A stretch of DNA of 64,000 nucleotides, taken from assembly GCA_948567375.1 (NCBI GenBank), contig OX419756.1, forward strand, positions 62,784,552-62,848,551, in the 5' to 3' direction. Below the pieces are notes generated by a model, which was not told where the DNA came from, did no database searches, and saw only the letters and a list, made by a program, of their open reading frames with translations. The translations under genes and the position numbers were made by a program. This DNA comes from Lunularia cruciata. Its lineage: Eukaryota; Streptophyta; Marchantiopsida; Lunulariales; Lunulariaceae. Positions 62,267 to 64,000 of this stretch are shown here, piece by piece; within the stretch, counting starts at the first letter, position 1; the number at the start of each line of letters is the position of its first letter.

Positions 62267-64000
62267 TGTGACAACCTAGCAAATATCACTTTTGCAGTAG
62301 TTGGGTAAGTAAAGTTTGTTCCCGCAGAGATACGAGTCAGAATTGGTCAAATACGAAGCAAAGTAACAATTTCAGTTCTTCTTGGTTGCGTCTTTAATCT
62401 CTCAGGTAGAAACCACACCCAGAAGAGAGTAACAAACACTGATTCGCAGTCTTGTCACAAATTAACACTCCTTAATCACAAATCCTTCAATTCTTTCCAA
62501 ACAATCTTGATTGTGATGATTCAGGCTCTCCCAAAAACGGCACTTCACTGCAAAACAACTTACACCTAAACCCTTATCTCCCGACCCACTCTTCTCTAAT
62601 GTCTCTGATGGTTACTCTGAAGACATTTGGACTCCTATGTTATCTACTTCGGGTTTTGCTCTAACATCCTTCCGAAGCTTTTCTAACTCTATTTTCACTA
62701 AGTCTAATCTAATTGAAATGTTATCCTCTACCTCTAACACCTTTCTGTCTACACAAGTTCTCAGTTTTATTAACAAGGCATTCATCTCGGTGTCTTTTGC
62801 TTGTCTTCACCTCGTCTCCTGCACCAACAGTTTTAACTTGTGTAGTCACGCTTCTTCAATTCAAACGCTGACTTCTATACTTAACATTGCATTCACCCTA
62901 AGGACTATCTCCTTCAATGGCTCCAACCTTGTCTTCCGTTCTCATTCCCGATCTGCAAGCCATTCCTTTCGGTACATCTCCAACTCTGCCTCAAATTCGG
63001 CTTTCACCGTCTCCTTCTCCTTCTCCTTCTGTACAACTTTCTCTTCCTGATTACGAAGTAATTCTCGTAATCAGTCGTCTTCTTTATACCCCGCAGACAA
63101 CTCTCTTTGCCAAAGTTGCTTCTTCTCCTCCATACTCTCCATCACTCTATCGAGCTCTTGATCCTTTGCTGCTACCCTCGCCATAGCATGGATAAGTTCT
63201 ACTCTTGAATCAGCAAACTGGTGCTTCAAGATTTCAAATTCAGCTACCCATCTTTCCCTTGCTATGTCACTCTTTCTCGCAAGATCCTCTCAATAATTTA
63301 CTTCTCTCTTCAGGTCTTCAATTACCTGACTTCGCTCTACTGCCTCCGCTCGCAGTACTTCTCTCTCCTCCTCACCTCGGGTTATACCTCTCTTCAACTC
63401 CGAGTTCTCTTCCTCTAATCTTGATAAGACCTGCAAAACAGTCTTCACCTCTGGACAAGTTGACTGCGTCTCCTTCTTCTTGTGCTCCAACTTCACCAAC
63501 AACGGGCACACTACCTCTCACAGGTAATCAACTCCATCACTGGCAACTACTTCTTCCCGCGGAGTGGTCTCTCTTTTCTCCTTGTGTTCTCCTGATACTC
63601 ACCTTCTTCTGTGGAGTCTTTGTATTGGAATCAACGCCTCACTGCCCAAGCTTTCTTCTACCTCTTCCTTCCCTCTACTTGGCCCCGCTTCACACTTCAG
63701 CTTACGTCGCGAGCAAACTCCTTGCTGCACTGCGATCTTCTTTTCCTCGACCACCGGAACTTCGTCTTCCAATGGCGAGTTGTCTTTGGCTTCCACCTCG
63801 GCTTGCACTTCTTCTTCTTCCTTGTTAGCCGCTGGCACTGATGTCATCTCTCCTCCTTCTTCACTGTCACTGCTCGTATCTCCACTTTGCAATGTCAGTT
63901 CAGGTTCCTCCTCATGTTCCGAGTCCTCCGTCTTGAGCTCGGCCTCGCCTTCTGAGTCTTCATCTTCCGACTCAATCACCACCATACTTTGCCTTGGGTT
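62267..64000 (-). mobile_element. C3: C-family LTR (part), reversed, cut by window edge
   Basis: It starts at TGTGACAACC (62267) after TATTT (62262-62266), the probable target duplication, inside B5. The first 300 bases match the LTR tail of C'. A deletion of roughly 0.7 kb near 62565 then removes most of the non-coding tail and the ORF end, and the ORF region continues to the window end. Confidence 0.88.
62567..64000 (-). pseudogene. C-family LTR ORF in C3 (partial, broken)
   Basis: The minus frames from 64000 down show the acidic region (63985-63700, 128 open codons), the Arg-rich linker, the coiled coil (63511-63290 and below) and the region before the tail. The deletion near 62567 removes the last approx. 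60 codons. Stops occur near 63520 and 63289, and frameshifts further down. The N-terminal part lies beyond the window. Confidence 0.85.

Noticed and set aside
1-64000. Host protein-coding gene, rRNA or tRNA genes
   Set aside because: No conserved host domain, exon-like chain of frames or RNA gene was seen. All supported coding sequence belongs to retrotransposons.

Overview
This window is intergenic, repeat-filled nuclear DNA from a plant, very likely a land plant with a large genome. I found no host gene, tRNA gene, rRNA gene or CRISPR array. Almost every base belongs to nested, mostly broken LTR retrotransposons of the Ty3/gypsy type. The plant call rests on the gypsy pol style, primer sites that pair with the 3' end of a plant-type tRNA-Glu, and deep TE-in-TE nesting. 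I cannot name the species.

I use working names. Family B is an approx. 7.8 kb gypsy element with approx. 690 bp LTRs (TGTAAC...CTCACA). It has a tRNA-Glu-type primer site, a conserved 56-codon ORF after the primer site, a pre-gag zinc-finger ORF, then gag-PR-RT-RH-IN. Copies: B0 2029-3141 (+), B3 17882-28136 (-), B4 28137-33934 (+), B1 42472-55775 (+), B5 57617-62266 (-). Family C is a gypsy element whose LTR is giant (approx. 3.7-3.8 kb, TGTGGTGCCC...TTGTCACA) and contains a long ORF of about 857 codons, intact in one copy. Copies: C0 1-2028 (+), solo LTR 11159-14880 (+), C2 short solo LTR 30518-32434 (-), C1 35471-57616 (+), C' 46378-51840 (-), C3 62267-64000 (-). Element D (3142-11158 and 14881 onward, +) is a gypsy element whose polyprotein carries a DNMT3-like cytosine-5 methyltransferase domain between protease and RT, and a PHD finger after integrase. 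E (16511-17881, +) and F (33935-35470, -) are gag fragments of other gypsy elements.

Layout: C0 inserted in B0; B0 abuts D; D is split by a C solo LTR with 5-bp target duplication AGCTG; then a tandem duplication that may be D's LTR, and E with a cluster of heat-shock-element-like sites; B3, which contains a 735-bp-arm palindrome of its integrase region; B4, internally deleted and split by short solo LTR C2 (duplication GTAGT); F; C1, which holds B1, which holds C' (duplication TAGTT), a four-level nest; then truncated C1 joined to B5, which is cut by C3 at the right edge.

Most interesting: (1) the giant C LTR carrying its own conserved coiled-coil protein gene, with a TATA-like box before it and a second one after it; (2) element D, which couples a DNA methyltransferase 'writer' and a PHD 'reader' to retrotransposon enzymes; (3) the B3 palindrome; (4) the accessory ORFs of family B. 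All coding copies except the C' LTR ORF and the small B ORFs carry stops or frameshifts.
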